Under the pieces are notes generated by a model. The model did not search any database and was not told the DNA's origin. It saw nothing but the letters and a program-made list of their open reading frames with translations. This document shows positions 46,625-57,307 of a stretch of 64,000 nucleotides of DNA, in pieces (the first letter of the stretch is position 1; every line of letters begins with the position of its first letter). This stretch comes from Diadophis punctatus similis. Lineage: Eukaryota; Chordata; Lepidosauria; Squamata; Dipsadidae. The DNA is taken from the NCBI GenBank assembly GCA_023053685.1, contig JALIGW010000029.1, positions 1,897,001 through 1,961,000 of the forward strand. The letters are read 5' to 3'. The translations under genes were made by a program, and so were the position numbers.

Positions 46625-46692
46625 TGATGATAACAATAATAACAACAACAATAATAACAATAACAACAATAACAACAATAACAACAATAATA
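46552..46692 (+). repeat. (AAT)n with GAT and AAC variants, trinucleotide microsatellite
   Basis: Perfect AAT units occupy most of 46552-46622, followed by mixed AAT/AAC/GAT units. It directly precedes a LINE fragment. Confidence 0.97.
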
Positions 46693-47065
46693 GCCGCCAT
46701 TCCAGGTGACAGTCGAATTGATGAAAAACAACAAGAAAAACTTAACCGATATCAGGACCTTAAAATCTAATTACGACGACTCTGGCATAAACCAGTACAG
46801 GTGGTCCCAGTGGTAATCGGCAAACTGGGTGCTGTGCCAAAAGACCTTAGCCGGCATTTGAAAACAATAAATATTGACAAAATCACGATCTGTCAGTTGC
46901 AAAAGGCCTCCGTACTTGGATCTGCGTGTATCATACGAAAATACATCACACAGTCCTAGACGCTTGGGAAGTATTCGACTTGTGATATAGTGATACGAAA
47001 TCCACCATATAAATCTCGTTTGCTGTGTATTACATTTTTTGTGAATAAATAATAATAAGCTACCT
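46693..47065 (+). pseudogene. R4/Dong-like LINE C-terminal fragment embedded in TAA repeats
   Basis: The plus strand reads AIPGDSRIDEKQQEKLNRYQ, a stop, then LWHKPVQVVPVVIGKLGAVP and LQKASVLGSACIIRKYI. This fits a C-terminal block of certain LINE polyproteins ('AIP.D.RI..KE.EK...YQDL...L..LW......VPVV.GALG...K.L.......I..LQK.A.LG.ARI.RK.L'). The fragment begins right after the AAT microsatellite and ends with ttgtgaataaataataataa. R4/Dong-clade LINEs are known to insert in TAA repeats, so this setting supports that assignment. Stops make it inactive. Confidence 0.58.
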
Positions 47066-48130
47066 AATAAGTAAGTTACCTGAATCACTACAAGTTTTGT
47101 AATGTAGCCAAAGCAGAATCTTGATTCTTGATCACTTGGGGGCACATAATACACGAGAGAGAAGAGGAGGAGGAGGAAGACTTACCTCATAAAAATGAGT
47201 ATCTGAAGCAGCAAAGTTAAGGCTGATCAAAATAGGATGCAAAGTTGTTCTTGATATAGTCTATGCCTGATAATGGCTGATACGGCTAATAAATGTTTTC
47301 ACCATGGAAAGATTAGTTCAAAGACCGCATACTTCAAAAAGTCCTATAGTTTATCATTCACTGGGAAAAACCTAATGTTCACCATCCTTTTATCTAGTGA
47401 TTTTTTTTTTTAGCTTTTCATGTACACAAAGGACTCAGAGAGGCCAGGGATAAGCCATAACAAACAAAAGTTACATTTTAGCTCTGAGTCAGTATTCTGT
47501 GATCTTTCAGCATTTTGCAAGACCATGAGACGACTTCATAGGAATTGCCTTTGTTGCATCTTGTCACCAGCTCTTCGGTGACAAATATCAATCGCTATAA
47601 AGCAGGCAGGGGTCATGGCAATGATTGCTTAGTGGTATCCTGACTCTCAACCAGTCCCTCTTCTCCCCTGCTTCAGTTTTTGCTTTCAACCTTTCCTCTA
47701 TTGATTTTCCATGAAATTGGGGGGGGGGGGGAATCTTATCAAAATCTCTTTTAGCAATGGTACAGAGCTAGCCATGATTTTAACATTGATATGGACCACA
47801 GAGGGGAAGGAATGGTCTGCCTTGAGCCTCCGTTTGAAAAATTTCCACAAACACCTCGTATTAGATCAGGCTTTTCTGATAACAAAAGCTGGGTCCTTGT
47901 GAGCAAAAAAGTGGATAGTGGCAAGTAGAGGCTGCTAAAGCTTTTTCCCAAATGCTACTTCTCGATTTCAGACTTGTTATTGCAAAACTATTAAAACTAC
48001 CAAGCATTCAACTGTCCCAATTCATTTTCTTAAAAGTGGTTTGTGCTTAGCCCTTGGGTAAAATAAACATTTACTGCTACTGTGGCTCTAGTTATGCCTC
48101 CTCCCCCAAAGAGTAGCAATACACGTGTGT
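47066..48130. other. Intron 1 sequence, no recognised feature
   Basis: Nothing recognised. Confidence 0.35.
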
Positions 48131-48132
48131 AG

Positions 48133-48158
48133 ACACACACACACACACACACACACAG
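48133..48158 (+). repeat. (CA)n microsatellite
   Basis: About 13 CA units. Confidence 0.95.
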
Positions 48159-48337
48159 AATCATGATCTGGGTTGACTGAAAAAAAATTGTTTTTCTCAG
48201 CAGTAAGAAAGAGATTCCAGTATATGCCCCTTTTTATAGGAAAGAAGACTTGCGGCCCCTCATTTGCCTGTTTATTTCAGGCACTTTTTAGAAGTACTTG
48301 AGTTCCTCTCAGTTTCTTCCTATTCAGATGACAAGAG

Positions 48338-48340
<3 letters not shown>

Positions 48341-48398
<58 letters not shown>
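48341..48398 (+). repeat. (CT)n microsatellite
   Basis: About 29 CT units. Confidence 0.98.
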
Positions 48399-48399
<1 letters not shown>

Positions 48400-48401
<2 letters not shown>

Positions 48402-50173
48402 CTGTTATGTATAAATTGGTTGTCCTGTCCTTTTGTCCGCCTCCGGTTGATCAGTTTGAACTTTTATCCTAGCCAAGTTGGACCCTTCGTTTGTTTGAGG
48501 AATTATTGTGAGCTGAGGGTGGCGAGATGGGTCCAGCAGTAATTTCCATGATTATCGCAAAAAAAAAAAAAAAATTCTAGTCCCTACAACATTGCCAATT
48601 TTCATGGTACTTAATCTCTATGTAAGGTATGTAAGAAGAATCAGGATTGTATGTAAAACAGTTAAAATTAATTGCATTTCTATCACACTTTCCTCTAAGG
48701 AACTGAAAGCAGTATTTCAACTCCCTTTATGTTAGGTAGCGTAAAGTAGAATTGTTAGACTGATAAGACTTGATGAACTGAGTTAGAGGGAAACGGTAAA
48801 CAGTTTCAAAATTGATTGAAACTTGATCCTGGGAATCTCACATCTGGGTCTAACACAAATGAGCAAAAACTGGGCAGAATTAAATCTTGGAGTGTTGAAA
48901 AGGGGTGAAAACTATTGTCTAAACCCAGTTCCAGACTACATATCAAGGTAGTGTGACTTTTACACAAAGGCTGCTCTTGCTTGGTTTATTCTAATAGCCT
49001 GGTGACAGCTTTTGGCACAATTCAGTAAGGCCTTTGAATGTGGGGCAAGGCTGGGAGACTAAGTCCCATATTTGCCTGGGATGAATGGGAAAACGTTAAC
49101 TACTGCATTGAAATAATGGCAAAGTGAAGATTTCTGCCATCCACAGTGTTTGCAATGTAACTACTTAAAAAGTAATTTAAGAATGAAGAAAGTTGATCCT
49201 TTTCTATTTATCCCAGTCTAAACTGCATCAGGTGGACTGAATAGTTTATGTAACATTCCAAGATATGTTGGGGATCCATGCAGACTATAGAAATTGGATA
49301 TATTTTAGCCCCGATAGGCAACAGTGTTTAACTGTCATATATGTGGTATTCTGAGAGGGACTGTAATGAATGTCATCCTGAGTGTCAGTCCTGCCATCTT
49401 CCCTATATTCCTATGAAAGCAATTTAAGTAAAAAGACAAAAGTGAAAGGATTAATCATAATTGTATATAAATTTATACTAATTCTTATAGGATATATACT
49501 ACCTTATTTACAAGATGAAGAGAAGACTGCCCCTTTGTGGTGGCCATCTACATGTTTTATTCATGCATTTTACTGCTGAATATGCACATTTAAAGTATTT
49601 CTGGATATGACATATTTTTGCAGTTGATTGGCAAAGAAAGGAAATGATAGCAAGTGTGATCACTAAATATATATGTGTGTGTATGTATGTACAGTATGTA
49701 TGTACAGTAGTATATTAAAGTTCGTTGCAAAATCAAAACCAGAAGCACACACAGATAACTGATTCAGCTGGATTCAATAACTTTATAAACATAATAATAT
49801 ATATATATACAATACCATTAGCAGAGTTCTTCTTCAATCAGTTACAGGTAAACATAAGCAGGAGAGTTAGTTTCATTTCAGCAGAGTTCAGAGTGGAAGA
49901 GTACAGAGTGGAGAGTGAGCCACGCCCAGCCTTAAGCTTAAGTTCCAGTTTTGATTCTCTGCACAGACTCAGAAGTGTTTAACTCCCATTGGCTGATTCA
50001 GTTGGCTGACCTTGTTAACATGGCTGACCTTGTTAACATGGCTCTCCCAGTCATGAATATTCTAACATAGCACGTATGTATGTGTCATATTTCTTAACCA
50101 CCCATTTCCCTCAGATGTACAAATGTAAACAGATAAAGACTATATGGTTGAACTCTCTGGTGATTGGTTGCAG
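48400..50173. other. End of intron 1, no recognised transposon
   Basis: Contains a poly-A run near 48560-48574, a GTAT-rich stretch at 49670-49712, and a tandem duplication of a 20-bp unit (ggctgaccttgttaacat) at about 50004-50042. No exon other than exon 2 is recognised. Confidence 0.45.
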
Positions 50174-50272
50174 GGAACACATGTGTGGCTGCAGGAACCT
50201 GATTATATGCGGCCCTGCACTCTTGGATCCTGTGCTAATGGCTCCATGCTTTTCACTTCAGACTATGGTGAG
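50174..50272 (+). CDS. Myosin-X-like, coding exon 2 (residues 8-40)
   Basis: This 99-nt exon has an acceptor ending in ttgcag and a strong donor, gtaagt, and is phase 0 at both ends. It encodes a segment beginning GTHVWLQE and ending SDYGE. In class X myosins this is the start of the N-terminal SH3-like part of the head, with the pattern GTxVWLxE...SCAxG...DYG. The stretch aligns without gaps to MYO10 as I remember it, but only about half of the residues agree, which points to a paralogue rather than the conserved orthologue. The acceptor has a poor pyrimidine tract. The exon contains no stop and is compatible in frame with both neighbours. Confidence 0.88.
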
Positions 50273-51268
50273 GTAAGTGAAATTTAAGATTGTAATGAAC
50301 CACTGAAGAAAGGACTCTTGGATAATCCCCTTGCTTTTTGAACAAAATTTAAAAAAATACATTGGGAGACTCAACTGATACCTAACATGTACCGCCTAAG
50401 ATGGCCATGTGTTGAGTAATGTCATCTTGCCTGAACAGGCATATTTTTCTTAAGACTTTGCTCCCCATTCTAACTTGCAAATTGGTTTTTCTGAATTGCT
50501 GTTAAACTCTTTGACCCTGAAACAAGGCACACCAAGTTCTCAGAAAAGACAGCAACCCACTTCAGCGGACTGGGGCATTGCTCTTGAAGCTTCCAAGCAA
50601 TTCACACTTCAGTAGTTCTGCAGCTGGGCAGGTTTGAAATTGGAGATAATCCTGTATTAATACCTTGAATCGGTCATCTTCCATTTTCTCTAGGCAAATC
50701 CCCGCCCTTCTGAATCTCTCTGGTGTATTAGGGAGGGAGGCCTGCATTTTCCCTGCATACAGTATATAGATAAGATGACCTAATGCAGATCAGTTATCTT
50801 TTAATGTGACCTAACTGCCATTACAGCATCTCAATGGGGCTTGCTAAAAGAGCAATAGATGGATATCCTTTCAGTGTATGTTTTTTATATAATAGCAATT
50901 ACTAGTATAAAATAAAAGATGGAGATGCATGAGTTTAATATATTGTCCCTGTGGCAACTGACAATTCATTGCAACATTTACATGTTTGAAGCATGAACCC
51001 AAGAACAGAACAGTCTGTAGTGATCCAAATATTAATACGTTTCTACACTGGAGTCTTCAGCTGCTTGTCTCCCTGTGTGTAAGCCAGTTTAAAAAATCAC
51101 TTTCCACATTTCAACTCTTCCCTCTATTTTCATTGTGCAGACAGGCTAGTGTTTTGTCTGGATCACATTTGCCATGACCCCTGATTGGTGAAGTCCCCCA
51201 CTTCCTTACCATTCATGAGCTGATTTAAAAAAAAGAGAGAGAAACCCTATAATTTACCATTTTACCAG

Positions 51269-51487
51269 GAGCCGTGGTAGCACAGTAGTTAGAGCGCAAT
51301 ATTGTAGGCTAACTCTGCTCACTGCCAGGAGTTCGATCCTGACCAGCTCAAGGTTGACTCGGCCTTCCATCCTTCCAAGGTTGGTAAAATGAGGACCCAG
51401 ATTGTTGGGGATAATATGTTGACATTGTAAACCATTCAGAGAGTGCTGTAAAGTAGTATGGAGCAGTATATAAGTGTAAAGGCTAAG
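51269..51487 (+). repeat. Sauria-type SINE in intron 2
   Basis: Head gagccgtggtagcacagtag with a B box gttcgatcc, central blocks aaggttgactcggccttcca and aaatgaggacccagattgtt, and a diverged tail gcagtatataagtgtaaagg. It is older than the copy at 31181. Confidence 0.86.
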
Positions 51488-51656
51488 GAGTAGGGCTATT
51501 TTCCTGTCTTGAGACCTAGAAAGTAAAAGTGGCAGAAATGTATCAATTTCACATTTTAAAAAAACACCCAGCTTTTCATTGTTTCACTGGTGAATTTATT
51601 TTTTTAAAAAATGGCCAGAGGACAGTAACCAGTGATTTGAACAGAGAGGGTGATTC

Positions 51657-51968
51657 CAGAGGTGGGTTCCTGCCAGTACGCTCTTACCTGTTGGTCGCCG
51701 CAGAACCGAAGAAGCCGGTGGCATTTGTGGCGCGGAGTTTCCCCTGCCTGCTTTCCCCCGCCCACCTGGACGCCGCCATTTGCGTTCTTTTGCCCTCTGC
51801 GCATGTGCAAAGCGTTCTGCTTGTGCAGAGGGCAAAAGAACGCAAATGGCGGCGTCCAGGCGGGCGGGGGAAAGCAGGCAGGGGAAACTCCGCGCCGTGA
51901 ACGCCACCGGCTTCTTCGGTTCTTCGGCAACCAACAGATAAGAGCGTACCGGCAGGAACCCACCTCTG
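51657..51968. mobile_element. Palindromic hAT-type element (GGTGGGTT family), copy 5
   Basis: CAGAGGTGGGTTCCTGCCAG at the left and the mirror image at the right, with perfect TSDs ggtgattc at 51649-51656 and 51969-51976. Almost the entire 312 bases is an inverted repeat, so both strands carry similar open frames. The core ctggacgccgccatttg with tctgcgcatg is shared with the SPIN-like element at 27587. Confidence 0.93.
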
Positions 51969-52189
51969 GGTGATTCTACCAAGTGTATGGTAGCCAGTTC
52001 CAGTGAAAGAGGGGCACAATAGGAGAACTAAATTAGCAGAAGTTTAAAAAATACCTTTGATGTATAGGAGAAAATAATGGGCAGAAATTGCCTTTTCCAG
52101 TGGCCTAGGTGTGGGTAGCAGACAATATCTTGTGTTGCTGCCCTTAAGAAATGGCCAATGGCCTGTATTCACAGTGGGTCAACCAGATT

Positions 52190-52430
52190 AATTATTGCTC
52201 GTTGTTAAATTAGATCATTGTAAAATGCTGCATATGGGGCTACCCTTGAAAAACTGCAACTGACACAAAATGGACTAGCAGGATTCTTTTGCAGAGTCTG
52301 CATCTGTGTTCAACATCAAAGGCTCCATTTCCTATTCCATCACTTATAAAAGATATGAATATGAGACAGGATTTTAACTGCAGCAGCATCTGGCTTAAGG
52401 AGTTAGTTCCAAAGAAGTTGTACATGCTCC
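52190..52430 (+). pseudogene. L2-type LINE reverse-transcriptase fragment
   Basis: The plus strand reads LDHCKMLHMGLPLKNCN before a stop, matching the 'LDYCNALY.GLP.K....LQ.VQN' block near the C-terminus of L2-type LINEs. The following sequence is degenerate. A second L2-like fragment lies at 63445. Confidence 0.55.
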
Positions 52431-52811
52431 ATCCCTGATGATTTTAAGTGGTTAGTGCTGTAGGTTTTTTGTCTTTAAATGGTAGTGTACTGATGCCTGC
52501 ATTCTTCATTCTTTCTGACTTCTAAATCTGAACATGATTCTTTTTTAATATTGCTCTAATGATTTTATTAATTTTGATTGCTTAGAAGTTCTTTTTAGGG
52601 CTACCATATGATCCTGAAAGGTTTTCTTAAAAGACGTGGGAATATAAGAAATTCATGCTGCAAGTACGCATATGATTACTAGCTGGCTTGATATCCAGAT
52701 CTGATACAAGTCCTTTACTATCACATCTAGTTCAGCAGATGAGAGTCATCCAGGACATATGGTCATTTTGCAGTGTTGCATCTCTCAGTGCAATCTCTCC
52801 CTTCCCCCTAG
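52431..52811. other. End of intron 2, no recognised feature
   Basis: Nothing recognised before the exon-3 acceptor. Confidence 0.4.
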
Positions 52812-52970
52812 GTGTTCTGCTATCCACAAGGCTCTCTGACAAAAGAAAAAATTATGCCAATGCATCAGTCAAGTGTAGATGGTGTGGAGGACATGTCCAT
52901 GCTGGGAGACTTACATGAGGCTGCCATCTTGCTCAACCTGCACCAGCGCTATAAGAAGAACCACATCTAT
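52812..52970 (+). CDS. Myosin-X-like, coding exon 3 (residues 41-93), start of motor core
   Basis: This 159-nt phase-0 exon is flanked by an acceptor ending in ccctag and the donor gtgagt. It encodes 53 residues including [19 protein letters not shown] and [11 protein letters not shown]. These match the signature that opens a myosin motor: V(D/E)DM..L..LHE..IL.NL..RY....IY, the region leading to the nucleotide pocket. It lies 2,539 nt after exon 2 and 7,461 nt before exon 4. Relative to remembered MYO10 the exon has the same length and phase but differs at roughly half of its positions, including the linker before the VEDM motif. This supports a divergent class X member. Confidence 0.95.
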
Positions 52971-53544
52971 GTGAGTTATTGGTGCCCTGCTTAACCTTTT
53001 CAACAAAGTGCTAAACAACATCCTCAAAAGAGAAGTTACCTGCATGACTGTATCCTCATCCTATGAGAGGTAGACTTGACATCCAGGTATGCAGGAGCCA
53101 TGCCTCTCTGAAGTGTGTGCTTTGATGCTTTGCATGTCTTTGGGTCATGAGCACAGAAGTTTGGGTTAGAGACCTCAGAATATTTGGATAGCTTCTTAGT
53201 AAAACTAGGGCCATGCTAATCTATCATCAAATAGAATTAAATAGCAGAATGGATTGATGGCATATACATTACATCAGGGGTGAAATGTGAAATTTTTCCC
53301 TACCAATTATGTGGGCGTGGTTTATTTTGTGGGTGTGGCTTTGGGTGGGCATGGCCATGTGGTCGTGACTGGGTGATGTGGCCAGGTTGTCATGTGACTG
53401 GGTGGGTGCAGCCAATTTAGCAGTCCATTTTGCCAGGGAGCAGGGGGTTGGACTAGATGACCTCTGAGGTCCCTTCCAGCCTTTGCTGTGCCATTTCAAA
53501 GCATCCTCTGAAGCTGTGTCTAGTGCCAGCCAGGTTTGTGGTCC

Positions 53545-53573
53545 TCCCTCCCTCCCTCCCTCCCTCCCTCCCT

Positions 53574-53625
<52 letters not shown>
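53545..53625 (+). repeat. (CCCT)n then (CT)n microsatellite
   Basis: About nine CCCT units switch to about 22 CT units within the hAT element. Confidence 0.97.
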
Positions 53626-53628
<3 letters not shown>

Positions 53629-54157
53629 GTGGGAAGCAACCCCCCCCAATAAAGTATTACTCATAAGAAAAGCCTCATAGAAAAACAAGGAAAAATCAAG
53701 CTGCTAACAAAGAACCTGCCTGAAGCTCATTCCACACTCCTGCCCGATAGATATAATGAGATAATGACCATATAGAAAGTGGAAGCCTGACATTTGGCTC
53801 CATTCACACAAGCAGGCAAACAGATCCCTAGAAAACCCATTTAAGACGGGATATTTTGAAATTTCCCCATGGCAAGATTTGGCAGCTAACAAAACACAGT
53901 AGTAGAATCAGAATAAGCAGCCCCACACTCAAGACCCGACACAGGATGAAAGTCATTTAGCCACAATGGGAATCACCCAGCCCCTTTTAGAAACACAAAG
54001 TCCCATATTGCACAAACTCCAAAACTTCAAAAACATAGAACCATATAAGAATCCTTCCTTTTATCCAGTTTGTTGTTCAGCTAACCCAGAATGTCACTTC
54101 GCTTCTGCAATTAAAAACCTCCTTCCGAGCAGCTTCCCAAGGCTTTTCAATTTAAAG

Positions 54158-54219
54158 CAGGAGTCTCCAAAGTCCCAGAATTCCTCAGCCAGCCATGTGG
54201 CTAAGTTTGGAGACTCCTG
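54158..54219. mobile_element. Nested 62-bp hAT-type MITE
   Basis: CAGGAGTCTCCAAA at the left and TTTGGAGACTCCTG at the right, with perfect 8-bp TSDs atttaaag at 54150-54157 and 54220-54227. It lies inside the element at 53275, so it is younger. Confidence 0.86.
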
Positions 54220-54302
54220 ATTTAAAGCGACAGCATTTGTTTTTCTTCTTTGCCAAGCGATCTCCCGGCTGGAAAGTGAGTCCTGATTTTTTCCTTCTAA
54301 CA

Positions 54303-54392
54303 CCTCCCTCCCTCTTTCTTTCTTTCTCTTTCTTTCTCCCTTCCCTTCCCTCCCTCCTCCCTCCCTCCCCCCCTCTTTCTTTCTTTCTTTCA
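54303..54392 (+). repeat. Pyrimidine-rich CCT/CTTT simple repeat
   Basis: Mixed CTTT and CCCT units on the plus strand; the other strand is all purine. Confidence 0.9.
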
Positions 54393-54565
54393 GGTGAACC
54401 GGCAGGGAAAAAAGGCTTTAAAAAGTTTTTTAAAAACCCAGGAAGTGATGATGTTGGGGCGGGTGGGCAGAGCCTTGCGCTGCCAGCGCTACCGGTTCTC
54501 CGAATCAGCCGCCACAACCGCTACCTACTCGCCCGAACCGGGAGGATTTCACCCCTGCATTATAT

Positions 54566-56892
54566 TTTTGAATACCCACCCAAGTTTTTAAAAAATGCAG
54601 CCTGCCTATGAGTTGAAACACAAACACAAACAGATGCTCATCTGCATGTCTGATTTCAGCCTTCTTTCTCAACTTTAGTTTTCTATTTGCAAAGAGAAAG
54701 AAAGCGTTTTTACATAATATACCCCTTCCCTGTATTCCAAGGGATAGTTAGTATCCATAGCGCAATCCAAAGTTTCTGCCATCTAATTCCTTCTTTTGGC
54801 ATTAAACATCCAATTTCTACCTGCTTCGGTAAATATGGATGGGAGATGAGGAGGAGCAGGTAATTCTGTATCAAGCAAGATGACTGTGAGACAATCTGGG
54901 AGCGCAAGGAAGGGGATGAGGCATATTCATCTTCTTACCTGTGCACAAGCATCCTTAAATTCTGGTATTGAAATGTGGATCTTAAGTCTGTTGCATCGCA
55001 ACGGTTACTAAGGCAACAAGGACTGAAGGCATTTTATATTCCAGTAAATGATCAATTAAATGACCTGTTTTCTGGAAAGCGTCTTCTTTTGGAGTGAGCA
55101 AGGGGCTTGCAAATAATGCTGTCTAGGGATAACCTATTTGTTTTTTTACCATCTGCACCTGGCTTACAATTGCACTCACCTCTCATCAAAAGTTCTTTAC
55201 AGTCCAGAGCTCATAATCCACCAGCTTTCATTTTGTCTGCTGCTCTTTTACATCAGATTGTTTTTCCTTCCCCTCCCCTCTCTTCCCCCTCCCCTTCCCT
55301 CTCCTCTCCTTTTGTCAGAAAGGGAATGAGAATAACAACATTTAAATCATGCTCTTTCCCGATTCAGAACCTCCACATGCATTGTCTAAGGGCCAGATAG
55401 AATTACAGAGGTGAATCTGCATCCACTTTTTGTGAATTGCATTTTGTGTGTGTAATATTTGATGCCAGCTGCTCTCTACATAATGAGGTGACATCACTAC
55501 ATTGCTCATTTCCTTGGCCCTGCGGGCAGTGCTTTGAAAGGGGAGGGTGGGTAGGAGCAGGGCACTGCACGATTTATTGCTTATGTTAGTAGGAAGAAAG
55601 ACAGCAGCAGTTCTAGGTGTCTTGAAAAATAACATATAGCAATCTTGTAATACTTGGTTTCAGCCAGAGAGAATGTTTATGCAAAAGATTTTTTTGTTTT
55701 AAAAAAACCAGAGGAAACATTGTTTTTTTTGGGGGGGGGGGGCTTTATTGGTTTTTATGTTTTGTTTATTGGGAAAGGCAGATCAAAATCTTCTCTTTAG
55801 AGGAAAGAGATTGTAGAAAATTTAACAGACTTTTTTTGGTTAAAAATAGTTTTTATTAGCTATTAGTCATTTCATTAAGCAAAAAAATTTCAAGATGTAT
55901 GAAAAACCGTGTAACTGTACACTTCTTGAATATATTGGGCTTGCATTTCCTAAGGTGGAACAGCTTAGGGGGGAAAACCCCCACTACTGTAGTGGAAAAT
56001 CATTGGTGATCAGCCAGTCTTGCTTAAATCCCAGGCGTTTAGTTATCTTGGGGATCAGAAATGACTAGAATAATAATGGATGACACTTGTGGATGGCATT
56101 AAAAAGAACAACCTTTCTAAGTGTTTGATAGAATTAGCAAAATGATAGTAAATGTTGCAGCTCTGATTTAAAAACAAAAACAAAACAAAGATCTTGGGGG
56201 TTAAATCTTCTCATGTTTATTGATAACTCAGAAGAAGTATTCAATTTTTGTACACTGCTGAGCAGGTTTGGCATTAGAGAGGTCTATTATTATGGTCACT
56301 TTCACTAAGTTTTTACAATGGTTGGCATGCCTTATATATCACCCAGCACTGCCTGCCATTCCTTCTGTCTGTCTTTTTTGTTGAGGAAGAGAGATGTCCT
56401 TTTTTAAAAAAAATGAGGTTGGGCACACTTCCAAACAAAGCAGAGTCATAGCTTTCGTCATCATCTTACTTTACACAATGCGTTTGAGCTTTCCTAGATC
56501 TCTATAAGCTTTATTGGAAAACAAAAGTATGTGTAGTTGGCAGCCCACTACTTTGTTTTCCTGACCATTGAAAAAAAATACAAGGATAATTCAGAATAGA
56601 AGAGAGCCTCTGATAGCCCTGGACTGAGGGATAGGGACCAACTGCATCAGTTACGTAAGGTACATTGGAGTTTAATCACATTCGTATTTGCCACAGCAAA
56701 TATACATTTTGAAGGCATCCTTAACATGTTCTTAATATTCTAAATAAAGCAACTGCACTATTAGGGTGTCTTATCCCTTAAATAGTATCATGTAGGTCAA
56801 GAAAATAAAGTAATGGGGTATTAGAACTCACTGCCTGATTCTTAGACATTTATAGGCATGAGGCTTTCATTCCTTGCTGGGATTATAGAAGT
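54566..56892. other. Intron 3 sequence, no recognised feature
   Basis: Includes a G-run at 55731-55742 and a tttttattagctattagtca-like possible LINE tail near 55840-55880. Otherwise unassigned. Confidence 0.35.
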
Positions 56893-57223
56893 AAAGAGTA
56901 AAGGTTTCCCCTGTTCAATTGTGCCCGACTCTAGGGATGGTGCTCATTTACATTTCCTAGCCAAGGAAGCCAGCGTTGTCCGAAGACGCTTCCATGATAA
57001 TGTGGCCAGCATGATTATATGCTGAGGCACATGGAACGCTGTTACTTTCTCACCAATGTGGTACCTATTTATCTACTTTCATTTGCATGCTTTCAAACTG
57101 ATGGGTGGGCAGGAGCCGGGGCAAGAACGGGAGCTTACCCTGTCACGCGGTGCTTGGGTCTCAAACTGTCAACCTTCTGGTCGACAAAACCAGTGTCTTA
57201 ACTGCTAGGCCACCACATCCTGA
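56893..57223 (+). repeat. tRNA-derived squamate SINE, uninterrupted copy
   Basis: gtaaaggtttcccctgttca, ggtgctcatttacatttcct, gtccgaagacgcttccatga, gggtgggcaggagccggggc and a tRNA-like end cttaactgctaggccaccac on the right. It provides the reference for the split copy at 40250-41095. I cannot give the family a secure name. Confidence 0.82.
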
Positions 57224-57229
57224 GACTAT

Positions 57230-57230
<1 letters not shown>

Positions 57231-57304
<74 letters not shown>
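57231..57304 (+). repeat. (CA)n microsatellite
   Basis: About 37 CA units directly after the SINE. Confidence 0.98.

Positions 57305-57305
<1 letters not shown>

Positions 57306-57307
<2 letters not shown>

Larger units (their letters stand above)
18052..50173 (+). other. Intron 1 of the myosin-X-like gene (32 kb, repeat-filled)
   Basis: This interval runs from the exon-1 donor to the exon-2 acceptor. It holds most of the window's transposons, listed individually. I found no additional myosin-like exon inside it. First-intron length of this order is usual for large vertebrate cytoskeletal genes. It may contain enhancers, but none can be recognised from one sequence. Confidence 0.65.
53275..54557. 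mobile_element. Long non-autonomous hAT-type element (GGTGAAAT variant), 1.28 kb
   Basis: CAGGGGTGAAATGTGAAATT at the left and GGAGGATTTCACCCCTG at the right. The flanks cattacat and cattatat match at 7 of 8. The right end keeps gctaccggttctccgaatc and cgaaccggga, tying it to the GGTGGGTT family. It holds microsatellites, a nested 62-bp hAT-type MITE and A/C-rich sequence, with no transposase frame. Confidence 0.8.

Noticed and set aside
46450..46734. Poly-tyrosine open frame
   Set aside because: It is the reverse translation of the AAT microsatellite.
51529..52019. Open frames on both strands with almost the same protein sequence
   Set aside because: They arise because the hAT element at 51657 is an almost perfect palindrome. 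No transposase motif is present.
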